Assembly: GCF_018688355.1 (NCBI RefSeq)
Contig: NZ_CP061317.1
Coordinates: 726,370 to 790,369, forward strand
Source: Polynucleobacter sp. AP-Elch-400A-B2
GTDB taxonomy: Bacteria; Pseudomonadota; Gammaproteobacteria; Burkholderiales; Burkholderiaceae
Direction: 5' to 3'
Length of the DNA: 64,000 nucleotides
The notes beneath the pieces are model-generated. The model was not told the DNA's origin, made no database searches, and saw only the letters and a list, made by a program, of their open reading frames with translations. Both the position numbers and the translations under genes were made by a program. Numbering within the stretch: the first letter of the stretch is position 1; each line of letters opens with the position of its first letter. Of the stretch, positions 17,248 through 24,577 are shown piece by piece.

Positions 17248-17268
17248 TTTGTTCTCACTAAGAACAAA
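17248..17268. repeat. Island palindrome, left copy
   Basis: A perfect palindrome of 8-bp arms TTTGTTCT and AGAACAAA around the asymmetric centre CACTA. The same 21 bases recur at 21175-21195 in the same orientation. It sits 66 bp upstream of the serine recombinase start. It could be a recombinase crossover site or an operator. Confidence 0.8.
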
Positions 17269-17334
17269 CTTGTTATCCCCTCCAGAACCTTTACCTTCCA
17301 CCACTTCTAGAACGCATTTAGAAGGGGTTTGGAG

Positions 17335-17916
17335 ATGAAAAAAGTCTGCCTGTATTGTCGAGTGTCAACTACTCATCAAACGTCTGAGAATCAACTCAGA
17401 GAGCTTCTAGCAGTAGCAGAGCGTATGGGCTATGAAATCGACGCAGAGTTCATTGATAACGGTATTTCGGGCGCCAAATCAAGAAAAGATCGACCTGCAC
17501 TTGATGAAATGATGAAATTAGCCGCTAAACATAAGTTTGAGATGGTTATGTGCTGGTCAATCGATCGGCTAGGGAGAAGCCTTCAGCATCTCGTTGAAAT
17601 ACTCAATGAACTCCAGTCAATGAAAATTGATTTGTTCTTTATGCAACAGGGGATGGATACAACAACGCCAAGCGGTCGAATGATCTTCTCAGTATTTGGA
17701 GCAATAGGGGAGTTTGAGAGGAATTTGATGCGAGAGCGAGTAATTGCAGGTCAACAAAGGGCAAAGGCATCAGGAGTTCATATAGGGCGCCCAACTAAGA
17801 TGAATGATGGAATTAAATCGGCAATTCAGGCAATGCACGAGAACGGCATGAGTATTCGTCAAATAGCCAAATCCTGCAAAGTTGGGATTGGGACTGTTTA
17901 TTCAGTGGTTAAATAG
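17335..17916 (+). CDS. Small serine recombinase (resolvase/invertase family)
   Basis: A 193-residue site-specific recombinase. The N-terminal catalytic domain has the nucleophilic serine in CRVST. Family motifs DRPALDEMM, IDRLGRS and GAIGEFERNLMRERV are present, as is the GRPTK hinge. The C-terminal helix-turn-helix is MSIRQIAKSCKVGIGTVYSV. The size and single HTH match the Hin/Gin and Tn3-resolvase group, which act on short palindromic sites. I chose ATG 17335, 8 bases after AGAAGGGG; a TTG six bases earlier is possible. It lies inside the two 21-bp palindromes with the autotransporter, so it probably acts on them or once mobilised the block. Confidence 0.92.
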   Translation: MKKVCLYCRVSTTHQTSENQLRELLAVAERMGYEIDAEFIDNGISGAKSRKDRPALDEMMKLAAKHKFEMVMCWSIDRLGRSLQHLVEILNELQSMKIDLFFMQQGMDTTTPSGRMIFSVFGAIGEFERNLMRERVIAGQQRAKASGVHIGRPTKMNDGIKSAIQAMHENGMSIRQIAKSCKVGIGTVYSVVK

Positions 17917-18190
17917 CCTGCTTTCGGCCATGAAGGGGCACACACAATAAATGCTTGCGCCCTTCTAAGCAGTCTAAGGATGACGTTCTTCGTCAATACA
18001 GGACGCTTCAAAGCTTACTTCACCCCCCGATTTTGAAAAATGAGTCCCATCCATCTATCTTTACAAACTGTTTTGCACAGACAACTAGTTATTTTTTGGA
18101 TTTATTAACTTTTGTAACGAAAATCTATATTTATTATTAGTATTATTATTGAATCTGAAACTAGGCAACTAAGTGATTGTGTATAAATAG

Positions 18191-21001
18191 ATGCTAAAAA
18201 AATTTCATATCCAAATATTTTTGAAATTATTAATATTGGTGACTTTAGCTTTTATTAGTAATTATGTCTTAGCGCTTAGCTATGCTACGGTTAATGGCGT
18301 CACTTTCACTCGTTCATCAGGATCCTTCTATACTTCCTGTAATACGATCACTGGTTCGGGTTCAGCGACAAGTATCTCAAATTGTAACAATGCTGTGAAT
18401 GCTGCAAATGCAGGGGGTACTGTTGTTTCGTCAGTTAATGACTTTGCTTCTGTTTATTTAGGAGGCACAGATCGTTACAGTTTTACAGGCGCTACTGCTA
18501 ATACTTCATATGATTTGAATTTTTTATGCGGATCAAATGCTATTGCTTTTCCATATAGTCTTAATTTAACGGGTAGTGGGTTAAATCTTGGTTCATCGTC
18601 AGTTGCACTTCCTCTTTTAAATAGTGGTTGGCAAGTATGCACGATCCCTATTATCGCTACAGCAACGTCGGGTAGTATCACAATAAACCCCTCAGCCAGT
18701 GTTGCTGTATTTCTTTATAGCTCAATTCCATGGGTAACTAATGCAAGTCCAGTTTCAACTGATGCTACTTTATCTGCCTTAACTATTTCAAGCGGTACTT
18801 TATCGCCAACTTTTGCGAGTAACACAACGTCTTACACTGCTTCAGTAATAAATACTATATCTAGTATTACTGTAACGCCGACAAGAAACGAAGCCAATGC
18901 AACGATCACTGTGAATGGGGTGGCAGCGACTTCGGGTTCAGCGTCTGGAGCGATTGCTTTAAGCGTTGGATCTAATACGGTTACTACAATAGTAACTGCA
19001 CAGAATGGGTCTACTACTAAAACTTATACATTATCAGTGACTAGGGCAGCAGCAAATCAGTCTGCATTTTCAGTGGGCGCTAGTTCTACTTCAATATTAG
19101 TTAACAGTGGCACTGCTATTTTGACTACATCTGGTGGCTCTGGAACTGGCTCGGTTAGTTATTCGGTAACCGCTGGTACGTGCTCGATTTCAGGTTCTAC
19201 TTTAACCGCAGGATCCTCGGCGGGTTCTTGTACGGTCACGGCGACTAAAGCTGCTGATGCTACCTATAACGCAGCAACGGCAATAGTGACGATAACGGTG
19301 ATTGCTGTCCCACCAAGGGCAACCATTGAGCAAGCAGCCAGTGATCCTTCGGTACGCTCTGCTTTAATGGCCCAAGTAAATACAATGCAGCGATTTACTA
19401 CTATACAGATTCAGAATTTATCTAGTCATATCGAAGCGCTTAGAAGTAATTTTCGGGTAACAACTGGTGGCCTTACTTTGGGTGTAAACCAAGGCATAAC
19501 CAAAGACTGGATGCCCCTATTGGATAAGCTAAAAGAGCATTACCTAGCTCAAGAAAACGGCTCTAGTAAGCAAGAGCAACTTGTTGCTTCTACAAAAAAT
19601 GCAATGTATTTGCCAGATTTAAGTGGAGAGAAAGATAATCACCAAAATACTGTGATTAAACAGACGCTAGTAAGGCATATTTTATTGCGTAATCATGCTG
19701 GCTTAACGGATCAAAATATGGAGCGACGCCTTGTTGGTTATCGTAATCAGGTTCGTGCAAAATCTGCCAATTTTGGGGGGCTGGCAGAAAAGTTTTCTGA
19801 GGCCGAGGACGGTTCCGTGTCGCAGGCTGGTGTGCTTGGCTGGGTTAGCCCTGGAGACTTGAATTCAGAATTTGAGCAGGCGATGAATCAATTAAAAGTT
19901 GGTGAGGTTAGTAAACCTGTAAAAACCGAATCTGGATGGCACCTTATCCAAGTTTTAGAACGACGTCAATCTGAGCTTGCTGTTGAGAAACAACATCAGC
20001 TAGCCAACCTTATAAAAGTTTCCGATTCCACCAATACTAAGATTCAAGCTACTTTGAGCGATGAGGGTATGGTTAAAAAGAACCCTAATACTTATGGCAT
20101 AAATGATCTATTAAGTGCTGTATATCGAGGTATTGCAAAAGATGAAGAAGAAAATGTACCAACATATGCGCTATGGAGTTTAGGTAATTTTGATTTCGGA
20201 ACAACTGGCAGTAACAGTGCCTCAGCACCACTGAAGTTTTCTGCTTCAGGTGTAACAGTTGGTATTGATTATCAGCTACATAAATCAATCATCATAGGAG
20301 CTGCAGTAGGTTTAGGTTTTGATAGAACAAATATAGGGGTATTAGGATCGAATATAAATTCGATTCAAAAGACTATATCGACCTATGGCGTCTATCAGCC
20401 TTATAAAAATATATTTCTCGACGGCATCATGGGATACGGTAGTGTTGGTTTCAATGGTAATCGTATAGTAACTTTTGATAACTCAAATACCAATCTTGGA
20501 ATTAGTAGAACAGGTAATAGTTTATTTAGCTCCTTAGGAGTTGGATACCAACTCATATCAGGTAACTTTCAATATCAACCATTTGCTAGATCAACGGTTA
20601 CTCAGTTTAAGTTGAACCCATATTCTGAATCAGGATTATCTGACTATGCCTTGGCTTATGGCTCAGCTACTAGCTTGAGCACCATAAATTCTCTGGGATT
20701 AAAGGGAATGTATGAAATTTTTGTTGATGATAGTAGATGGACTCCAGCCCTGAAGATTATGGTTTCCAGGAATTCTAGTGGCTCAATCAATCAAAGTGCT
20801 TACTATGCGGATACCGGGGCTGGTGGCGGCACTTACTATGTAAGCTCAGTTTCACTGCCAACCTATACGGAGTCGGCGGGAGTAAGCTTGAAGTATTCAT
20901 ATAGGCGCAATATGAGCATGGAATTGGGTTATCTAGGCACCATTGGCAATAATTCTTACCGAGCAAATTCTATTAGGCTTGATGCACGACTAATTTTCTG
21001 A
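18191..21001 (+). CDS. Autotransporter with embedded SurA-type parvulin domain
   Basis: A 936-residue secreted outer-membrane protein with an unusual domain order. Signal peptide residues 1-29. Unassigned passenger 30-187. Cadherin-like beta-sandwich about 190-285 (TDATLSALTISSGTLSPTF to TKTYTLSVTRA). Ig-like repeat about 288-375 (TAGTCSISGSTLTAGSSAG). Helical linker about 376-490. Parvulin (PpiC/SurA) domain about 491-597, with LVRHILLR, FGGLAEKFSE, GVLGWVSPGDL and SGWHLIQVLERR. Autotransporter beta-barrel about 655-936, ending in the expected terminal Phe (RLDARLIF). SurA normally assists barrel insertion as a separate periplasmic protein; here a similar domain sits next to the barrel in one chain. 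No good Shine-Dalgarno is visible before the ATG. The gene looks AT-richer than its neighbours. Confidence 0.85.
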   Translation: MLKKFHIQIFLKLLILVTLAFISNYVLALSYATVNGVTFTRSSGSFYTSCNTITGSGSATSISNCNNAVNAANAGGTVVSSVNDFASVYLGGTDRYSFTGATANTSYDLNFLCGSNAIAFPYSLNLTGSGLNLGSSSVALPLLNSGWQVCTIPIIATATSGSITINPSASVAVFLYSSIPWVTNASPVSTDATLSALTISSGTLSPTFASNTTSYTASVINTISSITVTPTRNEANATITVNGVAATSGSASGAIALSVGSNTVTTIVTAQNGSTTKTYTLSVTRAAANQSAFSVGASSTSILVNSGTAILTTSGGSGTGSVSYSVTAGTCSISGSTLTAGSSAGSCTVTATKAADATYNAATAIVTITVIAVPPRATIEQAASDPSVRSALMAQVNTMQRFTTIQIQNLSSHIEALRSNFRVTTGGLTLGVNQGITKDWMPLLDKLKEHYLAQENGSSKQEQLVASTKNAMYLPDLSGEKDNHQNTVIKQTLVRHILLRNHAGLTDQNMERRLVGYRNQVRAKSANFGGLAEKFSEAEDGSVSQAGVLGWVSPGDLNSEFEQAMNQLKVGEVSKPVKTESGWHLIQVLERRQSELAVEKQHQLANLIKVSDSTNTKIQATLSDEGMVKKNPNTYGINDLLSAVYRGIAKDEEENVPTYALWSLGNFDFGTTGSNSASAPLKFSASGVTVGIDYQLHKSIIIGAAVGLGFDRTNIGVLGSNINSIQKTISTYGVYQPYKNIFLDGIMGYGSVGFNGNRIVTFDNSNTNLGISRTGNSLFSSLGVGYQLISGNFQYQPFARSTVTQFKLNPYSESGLSDYALAYGSATSLSTINSLGLKGMYEIFVDDSRWTPALKIMVSRNSSGSINQSAYYADTGAGGGTYYVSSVSLPTYTESAGVSLKYSYRRNMSMELGYLGTIGNNSYRANSIRLDARLIF

Positions 21002-21120
21002 TTTTTTTGTGGTTATTAGTTCAGATTTGGTATTCGCCATGGTCTACTTTGGACCGTTAGCTGCCGTTGGTGTATCTAAAGCATCAACTTACTGAACATT
21101 TTAAAATCTATTAAAAATCA

Positions 21121-21156
21121 TGCTCCTGACAGCGTTAAATCAGGGGCATATTTTTC
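21121..21156 (+). terminator. Terminator after the autotransporter
   Basis: TGCTCCTGA pairs with TCAGGGGCA (one T-G pair) around a 10-base loop, followed by TATTTTT. It lies about 120 bp after the autotransporter stop and inside the right-hand palindrome. Confidence 0.7.
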
Positions 21157-21173
21157 GACTTTCTGAACACCTA

Positions 21174-21196
21174 TTTTGTTCTCACTAAGAACAAAA
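21174..21196. repeat. Island palindrome, right copy
   Basis: Same 8-bp arms and CACTA centre as at 17248-17268, in the same orientation. It extends one further pair on each side (T...A). Together the copies enclose about 3.9 kb holding the recombinase and the autotransporter. Confidence 0.8.
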
Positions 21197-21254
21197 TTTC
21201 CCTGATTTTTATCTAATTTTCAAGTGCGTAAATATCACGAAACCCATATAGGTA

Positions 21255-21282
21255 TTGACAAATAGGCTGTTTTTGCTACGAT
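21255..21282 (+). promoter_or_regulatory. Strong sigma-70-type promoter for the candidate small RNA
   Basis: A perfect -35 box TTGACA at 21255-21260 is separated by 16 bp from TACGAT at 21277-21282. No coding region follows before a terminator at 21339, which points to a non-coding product. Confidence 0.6.
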
Positions 21283-21288
21283 AGTCTC

Positions 21289-21363
21289 ATAGTAATAGAT
21301 GTAATCGTGCTTCCCATAAGAGTGCTCCAATGCCCTCCGAAACCACCTTCGGGTGGTTTTTTC
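21289..21363 (+). ncRNA. Candidate 75-nt small RNA with CU-rich anti-Shine-Dalgarno motifs
   Basis: The span runs from the expected +1 of the promoter at 21255 to the end of a Rho-independent terminator (GAAACCACC TTCG GGTGGTTTTTT, 21339-21363). The body carries three C-rich motifs, CTTCCC, GCTCC and CCCTCC, each able to pair with ribosome binding sites, as in several known regulatory RNAs. No convincing open reading frame exists: one ATG is followed at once by TAA, and another would run through the terminator hairpin. I do not recognise the RNA family. The call rests on promoter plus terminator only. Confidence 0.42.
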
Positions 21364-21428
21364 TTTGCTTTTTTTCTTGATTTTTGTCCTAAATCGCCAT
21401 CTCAAGCTAAATTATTTAGTCCCTCAAT

Positions 21429-21459
21429 CCCCTGTTTTTAATCAAAAAAAGGGGTTTTT
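21429..21459 (+). terminator. Possible second hairpin upstream of the phasin gene
   Basis: CCCC-TGTTTTT and AAAAAAA-GGGG can pair around AATC and are followed by TTTTT. It could be a back-up terminator insulating the phasin promoter from upstream transcription. Confidence 0.35.
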
Positions 21460-21469
21460 GATGTTTCTG

Positions 21470-21531
21470 TTGCATTGCCGCAAATAAATCTTGCACTGCA
21501 ATAAAAAACTTCTTAGAATGGTGCATTGCAA
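21470..21531 (+). promoter_or_regulatory. Phasin promoter with three TGC-rich repeats (PhaR-like operators)
   Basis: Three related elements, TTGCATTGCCGCAA (21470-21483), TTGCACTGCAA (21491-21501) and GTGCATTGCAA (21521-21531), precede the phasin gene. A plausible promoter is TTGCAC at 21491 with TAGAAT at 21514, 17 bp apart. The second repeat then covers the -35 box and the third sits at the start point. PhaR repressors of PHA producers bind TGC-rich sequences at phasin promoters, so repression until PHA granules titrate PhaR is a reasonable inference. No phaR gene is in the window. Confidence 0.5.
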
Positions 21532-21568
21532 TACATTTATCAATTTTATAAAAGTTAGGAAAAACACC

Positions 21569-22141
21569 ATGTTCCAGAATCAATTAAACGACCAAATGAC
21601 ACAAGCTCAAACTAAAGCTGTTGAAAACGCTAAGTTCTTAGCTCAAGTAGCTGTTGAAAGCGCAAAAGAATTAGCTGAAATCAATCAAGCTGCCGCTAAA
21701 GATGCTTTAGTTGTTGCTCAAGATGCAAGCGCTCAATTGTTGGCTATTAAAGATGCACAACAGTTGGCAAAATTGGCTCAGCCAGAAACAGCACAAGAGG
21801 CTGCTAAGTACGCTGCTGCTTACCAAGCTAAAGTAAACAAAGTTGTGCGTAACAGCAATAAAGAAGTTGCTCAAGTTGTTGAGGCTTCTATTGATGACGC
21901 ACGCGCTGATATGGTTAAGTTTGTTAAAGAAGCCACTAAGACAGCCCCTGCTGGTTCTGAGGCATTTGTATCTACATTCAAAACTGTATTTGAAACTTCA
22001 CTCCAACAGTTTGACCAAGTTCGCGCTTCAGCAACTGATGCTTTCGCTAACTTTGAGAAAAGTGTTGAAACTGCAATGGCTAACTTTCAAGGCCAATACG
22101 CAGTAGCTAAGCCAGCTGTTAAAAGCCGTAAAGCTGCTTAA
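21569..22141 (+). CDS. phaP: Phasin family protein
   Basis: A 190-residue Ala-rich helical protein that coats polyhydroxyalkanoate granules. The start MFQNQLNDQMTQAQTKAVEN and the long amphipathic repeats (AKFLAQVAVESAKELAEINQ, FVSTFKTVFETSLQQFDQVR) are typical of the beta-proteobacterial phasin family. I chose ATG 21569; an upstream frame extension to 21491 would begin inside the promoter. It has a C-terminal Lys/Arg tail (AVKSRKAA). It is followed by its own terminator, so it is monocistronic, and TGC-rich operator-like repeats lie upstream. Confidence 0.92.
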   Translation: MFQNQLNDQMTQAQTKAVENAKFLAQVAVESAKELAEINQAAAKDALVVAQDASAQLLAIKDAQQLAKLAQPETAQEAAKYAAAYQAKVNKVVRNSNKEVAQVVEASIDDARADMVKFVKEATKTAPAGSEAFVSTFKTVFETSLQQFDQVRASATDAFANFEKSVETAMANFQGQYAVAKPAVKSRKAA

Positions 22142-22164
22142 TTCGTTTTAATAGCTTTGCACGA

Positions 22165-22187
22165 GAAACCGCCTTCGGGCGGTTTTT
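22165..22187 (+). terminator. Terminator after the phasin gene
   Basis: GAAACCGCC and GGCGGTTTTTC pair around a TTCG tetraloop, with a T-rich tail. Confidence 0.85.
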
Positions 22188-22238
22188 CTTTTTCCGCTTG
22201 CCGTAAGATGGATGCTTTAGAGCTAATGAGGAGAAAAC

Positions 22239-22541
22239 ATGATCTTTGCAATCCTTTTAATGGATCGTCCCGGTACCGCAGAATTACGTATTCAGGTGCG
22301 ACCCGAGCATCGCGCTTACTTAGGTAAGTTTGCAGACAAGATGGCCTTTGCTGGCCCACTCACATCTGAAGATGGCAAGACAACAGTGGGTAGCTTGTTG
22401 GCGATGGATTTTCCTAGCAAGGCAGATGTTGAGGCTTGGCTTGCGGATGAGCCATTCACTAAAGCCGGGGTCTATGAGAAGCCGGTCATTCACGTGTTTA
22501 ACAATAGCTGGCAACAAAAGGTTGGGTTTCCGCCAGCATAA
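22239..22541 (+). CDS. YciI family protein
   Basis: A 100-residue protein of the YciI fold (ferredoxin-like, related to muconolactone isomerase). The recognisable stretches are FAILLMDRPGTAELRIQVRPEHRAYL, with the conserved His of the family, and FAGPLTSEDGKTTVGSLL. YCII-domain proteins are small, usually dimeric, and mostly without a proven role. A GAGGAG site precedes the ATG. It stands alone between the phasin terminator and the toxin-antitoxin pair. Confidence 0.88.
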   Translation: MIFAILLMDRPGTAELRIQVRPEHRAYLGKFADKMAFAGPLTSEDGKTTVGSLLAMDFPSKADVEAWLADEPFTKAGVYEKPVIHVFNNSWQQKVGFPPA

Positions 22542-22589
22542 AAACATGTAGCAGTGCTATTGCCCTCATTGCTGTAAAGGTTGATGCTT

Positions 22590-22613
22590 TTGATATATCA
22601 TTAGTTGATATAT
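22590..22613 (+). promoter_or_regulatory. Repeat operator before the TumE-type toxin-antitoxin pair
   Basis: TTGATATAT occurs at 22590-22598 and 22605-22613 (15-bp period). The first copy extends into the palindrome TGATATATCA. The repeats end 7 bp before the toxin ATG, a position fit for autorepression by the helix-turn-helix antitoxin. Confidence 0.5.
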
Positions 22614-22620
22614 TTAGGTA

Positions 22621-22974
22621 ATGAAATCACTTGGTAAGAATGTCTTATTGGATTTGCATGGGCAGGTCTTGGATCAGGAGGGTGGGTATTGGGTAAAGAT
22701 AGAGGCATGGGAGGTTGAGGCGACTTATTCCATACCCCATGGAATTCGATATTCTTTAACTTTACATAACCCTCGGGGAGTTCGAATACTAGGCTATGAC
22801 AATGCGCATGCAACAAAGTTTACTGGCTATGCAAATCGTAAACTTCCTTATGATCACAAGCATCGTTGTTCGACAGATCTGGGAACAAGTTATGAGTTTA
22901 AGAATGCCTATCAATTACTAAAGGATTTTTTTGAGGATGTTGATAAGACCTTAAGATTGGCGAGAGACAAATGA
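22621..22974 (+). CDS. TumE-family toxin (DUF6516-like)
   Basis: A 117-residue soluble protein resembling the TumE/DUF6516 group of toxin-antitoxin proteins. The recognisable part is RYSLTLHNPRGVRILGYDNAH, followed by HKHRCSTDLGTSYEF and a C-terminal helix. Toxin genes of this group are coupled to a winged-helix antitoxin, as seen here with a four-base overlap (ATGA). The mode of toxicity is not known to me. It sits next to island-like DNA and other TA remnants, in keeping with horizontal transfer. Confidence 0.7.
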   Translation: MKSLGKNVLLDLHGQVLDQEGGYWVKIEAWEVEATYSIPHGIRYSLTLHNPRGVRILGYDNAHATKFTGYANRKLPYDHKHRCSTDLGTSYEFKNAYQLLKDFFEDVDKTLRLARDK

Positions 22975-23318
22975 AAGTAATTAAGATAGGAATTGCATCT
23001 CAGCAACAAATGCGTCAGCGCGTTCTGATGGTAGCTAGGGGTCAGCTGAGGGTTCAGCCTAGCGATCCTAAAATATGGTTTACCTCTATGCGTTCATTGG
23101 CTCAAGTTCTCAGCGATGAAAATCGTGCCTTATTAAATGTCATTCGTGAATCAAAGCCGATCTCGATTTCAGAATTGGCGGAATTAACTGGACGCAAGCA
23201 GGGCAATTTATCTCGCACCCTTAAGACGATGTCGAATTACGGTATCGTCAAAATGCACAAGCACGAAAGAGCATTACGCCCAATAGTTTGTGCTGATAGG
23301 TATGAAATCTATGTTTAA
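22971..23318 (+). CDS. Helix-turn-helix antitoxin paired with TumE
   Basis: A 115-residue MarR-like winged-helix protein. The DNA-binding part is ISISELAELTGRKQGNLSRT, with wing residues MSNYGIVKMHKHERALRPIV. This matches the HVO_A0114-type putative DNA-binding proteins found beside TumE-family toxins. Its start overlaps the toxin stop. I infer that it neutralises the toxin and represses the pair through the TTGATATAT repeats upstream. Confidence 0.75.
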   Translation: MKVIKIGIASQQQMRQRVLMVARGQLRVQPSDPKIWFTSMRSLAQVLSDENRALLNVIRESKPISISELAELTGRKQGNLSRTLKTMSNYGIVKMHKHERALRPIVCADRYEIYV

Positions 23319-23385
23319 TAAAAGCGCCTCTTTAGTACTCGTGCTGATTTCAACGCTCTGTGGTTTGCTTCTGTCTAAGTAAAAA

Positions 23386-23408
23386 GGGGCGCCTTTTTGA
23401 GGCGCCCC
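23386..23408 (-). terminator. Terminator of the DUF1080 gene
   Basis: GGGGCGCC and GGCGCCCC pair around TTTTTGA. On the minus strand the hairpin is followed by TTTTT, so it ends the leftward DUF1080 transcript. Confidence 0.75.
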
Positions 23409-23430
23409 AGCAAATTGACCTAGAGACGCT

Positions 23431-24027
23431 CTAGATTGGTTTGATTTGGAGCTTCCTAAACTTGATGATGCCACCGGCAGACTGAAGTGCAATGGGCCCC
23501 TCAGAGAACTTGCTATCTCTGGCATCTGTAACGGTAAGCACGCCATTCATCATGACCTTGAGTTCAGGTCCATTGGCTGTAATTTCCATGGTGTTCCAGC
23601 GCCCACCTGCTTTATGAATTGGGTTGACCTTGGCAATATCAACAATGGCTCCGGTCGAGTACTCCTGTCCCGGACGGGTATCCCAGATATTAATTTCATA
23701 AGCATTGCCAGCAGTGACTTTATTAGGATCCTGGCAGCGAATAAAAATTCCACTATTGGTGTCAGATTCAGCCCAAAATTCAGCGCGAATAATGAAGTTG
23801 CGATAGCTTTTATTGCTCACTAAAAACCCGGATGGCTTATTGCCCTCGACTATCCCTTTACCAATAACCCAATTCGCGCTGCCGATGATGTTCCAACCGT
23901 CTAAGCTGACGCCATCGATGAGATCGGTATAGCCATCTTGTGCTTGAGCAGGGGTGTTGATAGAAAATAGTGCAATAGTCAGCGAAAAGGCGATTGCTAG
24001 AACTTGTTTTAGGCTTGTGTGCATCAT
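23431..24027 (-). CDS. DUF1080 (3-keto-disaccharide hydrolase-like) secreted protein
   Basis: A 198-residue protein with a signal peptide (cleavage near PAQA, residue 29) and one concanavalin-like beta-jelly-roll domain. The DUF1080 pattern is clear: LIDGVSLDGWNIIG, FIIRAEFWAESDTNSGIFIR and GPIALQSAGGIIKFRKLQIK. Some members hydrolyse 3-keto-glycosides; many are uncharacterised. It is probably periplasmic or cell-surface. It is transcribed alone, away from the small lipoprotein gene at 24154. Confidence 0.9.
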   Translation of the reverse strand: MMHTSLKQVLAIAFSLTIALFSINTPAQAQDGYTDLIDGVSLDGWNIIGSANWVIGKGIVEGNKPSGFLVSNKSYRNFIIRAEFWAESDTNSGIFIRCQDPNKVTAGNAYEINIWDTRPGQEYSTGAIVDIAKVNPIHKAGGRWNTMEITANGPELKVMMNGVLTVTDARDSKFSEGPIALQSAGGIIKFRKLQIKPI

Positions 24028-24153
24028 GATCTCCGAATGTATTTATCTGTATAGCTGCAATGTTGCTCCCATACATTGTTGCTGACTTATCTCTAATTCC
24101 ACAAGTACTCACTTTCCCTTAACTTGGAATCAGGAATCCAGTAGACTTGAGGT

Positions 24154-24378
24154 ATGAATTCAACTACATTGCGCCCCTTAGTCATCCTGGTTTCTATTGC
24201 TGCCATTGCCTTAACGGGGTGTGGCTCGATTGAGTCAGCAGCCCAAGATGACTGCACTTCGATTGGCTGGCAAATCGGCAGCAAAGGCTATAACGATTGC
24301 TTTAAGGCACGTGTTTACGAACGCAAGCTGGATTACTCTCCGCCACCGGGCAGCAAGCCTTCCCCATCCGTCATTTAA
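24154..24378 (+). CDS. Small lipoprotein, unknown function
   Basis: A 74-residue protein with a signal peptide ending in the lipobox LTGC (Cys23), so the mature lipoprotein has about 52 residues. Two further cysteines (DDCTSIGW and YNDCFKARVYERKLDY) could form a disulfide. It ends in a Pro-rich tail. I do not recognise a named family. It is a single gene with divergent DUF1080 upstream and a 200-bp gap before the formate dehydrogenase operon. Confidence 0.7.
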   Translation: MNSTTLRPLVILVSIAAIALTGCGSIESAAQDDCTSIGWQIGSKGYNDCFKARVYERKLDYSPPPGSKPSPSVI

Positions 24379-24577
24379 TAGGGTTTACCCTAGTTAGATT
24401 CACTTGAGCGCCGTCAAGGACTTGAGTCTGAAAATGACCCAAAATCGTCGGTAATCTTGGGAACTTCCTATATAGAGCAAGCTCAGTTGTTTCTTGCCAT
24501 TTCGGACCTTCACAAGCGTAGCTTCAAACATAAAAAAATAGCTCCACTATTGCGACTAGAAATTAGAGATTAAAACT

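Noticed and set aside
17955..18140. 61-residue frame between the recombinase and the autotransporter
   Set aside because: No ribosome site, no recognisable motif and AT-rich tail sequence; the 270-bp gap is better read as the promoter region of the autotransporter.
18750..19320. Simple-repeat slippage tract in the autotransporter as a phase-variation switch
   Set aside because: The Ser/Thr/Gly-rich passenger is repetitive at protein level but no long homopolymer or short tandem nucleotide repeat is present.
17213..21196. CRISPR array
   Set aside because: Only two palindrome copies 3.9 kb apart and one 12-bp duplication; there are no regular repeat-spacer units anywhere in the window and no cas genes.
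21331..21380. A 16-residue leader peptide in the small RNA region
   Set aside because: The frame runs through the terminator hairpin and T tract and has no ribosome site.
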